Assembly: GCF_000003605.2 (NCBI RefSeq)
Contig: NW_003141308.1
Span: 331,661-395,660, forward strand
DNA from: Saccoglossus kowalevskii
Taxonomy: Eukaryota > Hemichordata > Enteropneusta > Harrimaniidae
Direction of reading: 5' to 3'
DNA length: 64,000 bases
Below the pieces are notes generated by a model, which saw only the letters and a list, made by a program, of their open reading frames with translations, was not told the origin of the DNA and searched no databases. Made by a program: the position numbers and the translations under genes. Positions 60,155-64,000 of the stretch are shown piece by piece (within the stretch, counting starts at the first letter, position 1; each line of letters starts with the position of its first letter).

Positions 60155-60541
60155 TTAGTCGTTGTTGTCCAACAACATGATATGGATATCTGGACGTAGC
60201 CTTGAGGCTGTCCATAGAAACCAACTTATGTCAACATATTGTAGTGTATCTACCGATTGAAACCTTTCACAATAAATGGCGTATTTTATATTGATAAAAT
60301 ATTTCTGAATAATTCCCACAACAAGCATAAACAGGGAAAAGGCACACAACACTGTGACACGCATATCAAGCCTACATACGCCTAAATATGGGCTTAAAAT
60401 ATGATCGTAAGATTCAGAAAAATCGGCGAATAATAAACTAGTGAATAGACCTGTTGTGGCCTTACACATGGAACAGTCTGCGCACGCGAGTCCCAATGGT
60501 AATGTACTGAAATCATAGAGACAGCCAATCAGTGATAACAC
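60155..60541 (-). other. Unassigned open frame in block C
   Basis: About 128 open codons with no ATG at the start. It contains CKATTGLFTSLLFADFSESY and, later, the hydrophobic stretch shared with the block A frame at 37144. In block A the upstream part is interrupted. I see no family match and no evidence of selection. Confidence 0.2.
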
Positions 60542-61798
60542 AGAGTTCTATGCCGACTACGTAGTTTCATAGCGAATCGCGAGACCATTCGAGTGTACTC
60601 GGAATTTCTGGATTCCAGACTAATAAGTACACTAATAAATGAAGCGTACTAATTTGGATGTGAAGCTAGTTACCAGTGAAACTGAAAGCTGGGCATCAGC
60701 GAAGTAATATCAAGACGACTCTATATAATAATGATAAAGGAAATACACAAGGAAATAAGTTACGCATACACAGAAATAATATACAAGGCACCTCTAATGG
60801 AAGTTGTCAGTTCATACATGCTACATAGATTAAAAACTACTTTTTGGCATGTCGCCATTGTTTTAACTAACTGATAGTTATAGTGGGGACACGAGAAGGC
60901 TAACGTTTAGGGTCGTAAACGCATGAGGCCCAAGTTTATTCAAACCAATAATTTGGTCGACGAGCTGTGTGGATTCATGGTCCTACTACTCAATGAGCTA
61001 AGCAGATGCACTGTCTAGTTTACTATGATGTGTACATGAATCAGATGCGATTTACACAGGTCATTGGCCATTCCATATTGTTAGGGGACTTTAATTCTAG
61101 AATAGGGGAATTAGCTGATAATATTAATGAAGACATAAACCAACACATTCCGCTTCCCTTGGTTTATGTGAATGATAATTTTGAACCAAGTAATAATATG
61201 GATGGTGTCTCAAAATCCTGTGTTAACAAATTTGGTAGAAAACTCTCCCAAATGTGTATTGAATGTAATCTTGTAATTGTAAATGGCAGGACAGTTGGGG
61301 ACTTGGCAGATAAATACACTTATTATTCATCTAATGGTTGCAGTACAATTGATTTTAGGGTCATTTCTACATCAATTTATAATTATGTACAATATTGTTG
61401 ATAGATTACCCCACATTTCGGACCACTGTCCCATTATCCTATCTTTATGCTTATACAACCAAAACAACCAAAAATGGTTTAATAAAGATTGTCATTTATC
61501 ACGTAATGAACTTAAAATTCATACTAAATTAATTCAAATTTCCTAATGACCCTATTGTTAGAAGAAGATTCTTCAAAACACGTAAACAATTTTAAAAAAA
61601 CAGCTTAATGAAATTGAGAGTCTTCAAGGTAACAATTCATCATTCTGGGAAAAAAATGAGTGAACTCAACAATGACGCGAATACACAAAAGTCAGAGACT
61701 TATTGCATAGCACCAGATAAATGGTTGACACACTTCAAAGATCTATTAAATTCTAAACCTGGTAAAAGAACAACACGATATTATATCTTAGAAATGGG

Positions 61799-62055
61799 NN
61801 NNNNNNNNNNNNNNNNNNNNNNNNNNNNNNNNNNNNNNNNNNNNNNNNNNNNNNNNNNNNNNNNNNNNNNNNNNNNNNNNNNNNNNNNNNNNNNNNNNNN
61901 NNNNNNNNNNNNNNNNNNNNNNNNNNNNNNNNNNNNNNNNNNNNNNNNNNNNNNNNNNNNNNNNNNNNNNNNNNNNNNNNNNNNNNNNNNNNNNNNNNNN
62001 NNNNNNNNNNNNNNNNNNNNNNNNNNNNNNNNNNNNNNNNNNNNNNNNNNNNNNN
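61799..62055. other. Assembly gap (257 N)
   Basis: A run of N inside the LINE, between the endonuclease region and the reverse transcriptase. Long frames spanning it are artefacts of the N run. Confidence 0.98.
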
Positions 62056-62907
62056 AAAATTAAGGAACTTGATGCTAGTAAAACTGGTTTGGATGGTCCA
62101 ATACAGGAACAAGAAATTAAACAAGCCATTAGATTATTGAAAAACAATAAATCAACTGCATAAAACCAAATCTGTAATGAGATGCTAAAATGCGGTGAAC
62201 GTTACCTAATCAAACCTATTAAAAAAATATTTAACACAATTTACAATGCAAATATCTTCCCAACTGCATGGAGTACAATTACAACAATACCATACATAAA
62301 GCAGGAGTTAAATTAAATCTCTCAAACTACAAGGCAACCACTTTCATTGAGAAAAAGTACATGTTGTCACACCAACAGTTTGGTTTCAGGAAAGGTTGTC
62401 GTACAACTGACAACCTATTTATATTGAAAACAATTAACACCTCAACCACAATCAGCATACAAATACAGTGAATGGAAAAAAAGCAAAAGCAAATAAATAA
62501 AGTTTATGCCTGTTTTGTAGACCTGAAAAAGGCTTTTGATAGTGTTTGGCATGATGGTCTATTCTGGAAACTATTAGATAATGGGGTGACAGGTAAAATG
62601 TATAAAATATTAAAAGTATGTACAGTAATATAAAATATAAAATAAAAATTAAAGATGGACTGGGTGTAATCTAAGTCCTTCACTCATTTTTATTGATGAC
62701 ATAACTAATACCCTGGATCATGAATCATGTGAGCCACCAAATTTAAATAACACACCAACCAGCTGTCTAATGTATGCAGATGATATACTTATTCTTTCTA
62801 AATCCAAAAGTGGTCTCCAGAATGCCCTTAATGAGAGGGAATTAGATTAACATTGTGAGAAATCATAATTATTTAGGTGATGTTCTCAGCCTTAATGGAA
62901 ATTTAAA

Positions 62908-63849
62908 GCTGCTATGAAACATCTGAAATACAAAGGAATGAAAGCATTATTCTCTTTGAAAGCCAAATTAGGTCATAATGAAGGCCTCAGTCCCTCACTA
63001 TTGTTATCATTGTTTGATAAACTAATAAGACCAATTCTTATATATGGATGTGAAGTCTGGGCTGAAGAAAGTTCATTCAACTCTACATAAGATGTACACC
63101 TCAGCTTCTGTCGCTTTATCCTAGGGGTTTCAAAATGCACTCCGAAATTGGTAATTTATAGTGAGTTTGGTAGATACCCTATCGATTCATTTATTAAAAG
63201 GCAGTTAATAAAATGTACAAACCACCTAAACAAAACTCAAAACCCTATTATTAAGGAAGCCTTCCTACTTAACAAGACTGTAAAAAGTAAGTGGTACAAT
63301 GAACTTAACTCAGTACTGAAATACAAAACTATCAATGAATATAATGAACTAAAATCGTCACAAATGTCACGGATATATGACAAAATAAAAAATGCATTTA
63401 TAAAGCATTGGATTAACTTAATTAATGATGATAACAAACAAAATACTAATACAAAAAACAAACTGAGGACCTACAACAAATTTAAAACAAACTTCATTTT
63501 GGAAAACTACTTAATTAAGCTAAAAAATAAAGAACTGAAAAGTACTCTAACTAAATTCAGACTGAGCAATCACATACACAACATAATCAAAAGTAGCGAC
63601 AGAATCTGCAAATTGTGTAATAAAAATGATATTGAAGATGAACATCACTTCCTCATAATATGCCCAGTATATAGTAAAGAGAGGGTCATTTTATACAATG
63701 AAGCTGAAAAGATTATTCCTGACTTTACAAATCTTACACCTGAAAATAAATTCATGAAAATAATGTCAAATAATAACTTAACAATTCCTCTGGCACAATA
63801 TCTGAAATACAGCTTTGTTATTAGACAGCAGCACCTACTTAGTCATTAA
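62908..63849 (+). pseudogene. LINE ORF2, C-terminal part
   Basis: The longest surviving piece of the element's protein: from AAMKHLKYKGMKALFSLK through RPILIYGCEVW, one in-frame TAA at about 63091, then 250 open codons through FCRFILGVSKC, FGRYPIDSFIKRQLIKC and the cysteine/histidine knuckle to the natural stop. The Lys/Asn-rich composition reflects AT-rich DNA. Earlier parts of the ORF lie in other frames. Confidence 0.8.
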
Positions 63850-64000
63850 CTTTTTTTATATCTATTATGTGTGCAGTTTATAGTTTTTTGTTTTTTTATT
63901 ATATATATTTCCGTTATTAACTTCAATTTAGTCTGTTTTGGTTGTCCTTTAAACTATTAGTCATTTTAATTTGATTAATTTTTATTTGTAATTTTCTTTT

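Larger units (their letters stand above)
57310..61070 (+). repeat. Duplicated block C
   Basis: Matches A (inverted) and B (direct). It begins at ATCAATATACCTATGTATGT, in the region upstream of the GT31 exon; loses about 870 bp relative to B (GT31 catalytic part) at about 57691; then runs through the B/C-specific segment (57715-58120), the hammerhead-like insertion (58590-58791), the AAACACTTT region (59020-59690) and, from 59742, the part of A at 37735-36365. It ends at the LINE. It is about 2.1 kb shorter than block A, with a set of gains and losses different from B. Confidence 0.9.
61072..64000 (+). mobile_element. LINE (jockey/CR1 supergroup), decayed, runs to window end
   Basis: Domains in order: the end of an apurinic endonuclease (LLGDFNSRIGEL from 61078; SDHCPIILSL near 61420), a gap, then reverse transcriptase blocks (RLLKNNKSTA near 62140, HQQFGFRKGCRTTDNLF near 62375, VDLKKAFDSVWHDGLFWKLL near 62520, SCLMYADDILILSKSKSGL near 62760), the thumb (LIRPILIYGCEVWAEE near 63035), FCRFILGVSKCTP (63108) and a terminal C-x2-C-H-C knuckle (RICKLCNKND, then EHHFLIICPVYS, near 63600-63675). 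Several stops and frame changes and a deletion make it inactive. The start abuts block C and cuts into the endonuclease, so the 5' part is missing. The stop is at 63847-63849, followed by AT-rich 3' sequence. The exact clade needs a tree. Confidence 0.88.

Noticed and set aside
61608-62147. Long frames across 61.6-62.1 kb
   Set aside because: They span the N gap. The + strand sequence there is LINE, but the frame through N has no meaning.

Overview
The window looks like nuclear DNA of a marine invertebrate animal. It is AT-rich by eye, has few genes, and holds CR1/jockey-type LINE pieces, many short inverted-repeat (MITE-like) elements, minisatellites and three runs of N (scaffold gaps). The one clearly whole gene is a forkhead factor of the FoxQ2 class, a family kept in most animals but lost in many vertebrates. 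An acorn worm or another invertebrate deuterostome fits, but the species cannot be fixed from the sequence. All alignments here were made by eye; no search was run.

Layout. 1-26.4 kb: no gene I can recognise. It holds a 48-bp minisatellite (5.0-5.6 kb), several MITE-like families (called T1, T2, T4/T5 here) and two CTCF-like motifs. 26.5-27.8 kb: the single-exon foxQ2 gene, with a CCAAT/TATA-like stretch upstream and a polyA signal downstream. 27.8-36.4 kb: MITE copies, three copies of a very short palindromic repeat (T3), an isolated GC-rich hairpin, a long AAAT microsatellite and a scrap of LINE reverse transcriptase. 36.4-42.3 kb (block A, minus orientation), 51.5-55.2 kb (block B, plus) and 57.3-61.1 kb (block C, plus) are copies of one duplicated unit, so A faces B and C in a large inverted repeat around a ~9 kb spacer. 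The unit carries a GT31 (beta-1,3-galactosyltransferase-like) exon: open in A, broken in B, almost wholly deleted in C. It also carries a family of AAACACTTT-rich minisatellites, a promoter-like cluster, and, in A and C but not B, a ~205-bp insertion with a 10-bp target duplication and a hammerhead-ribozyme-like core. The spacer (42.3-51.5 kb) holds two LINE pieces. 61.07-64.0 kb: a decayed LINE abutting block C.

How the parts relate. FoxQ2 is a stand-alone regulator with no visible link to its neighbours. The second half records a recent duplication history: the GT31 copies differ by only about five residues over ~150 between A and B. The pattern of shared insertions is contradictory: B and C share one segment that A lacks, while A and C share an insertion that B lacks. 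This points to gene conversion, recombination between short direct repeats, or precise loss. That history, with the hammerhead-like insertion, is the most interesting part of the window.
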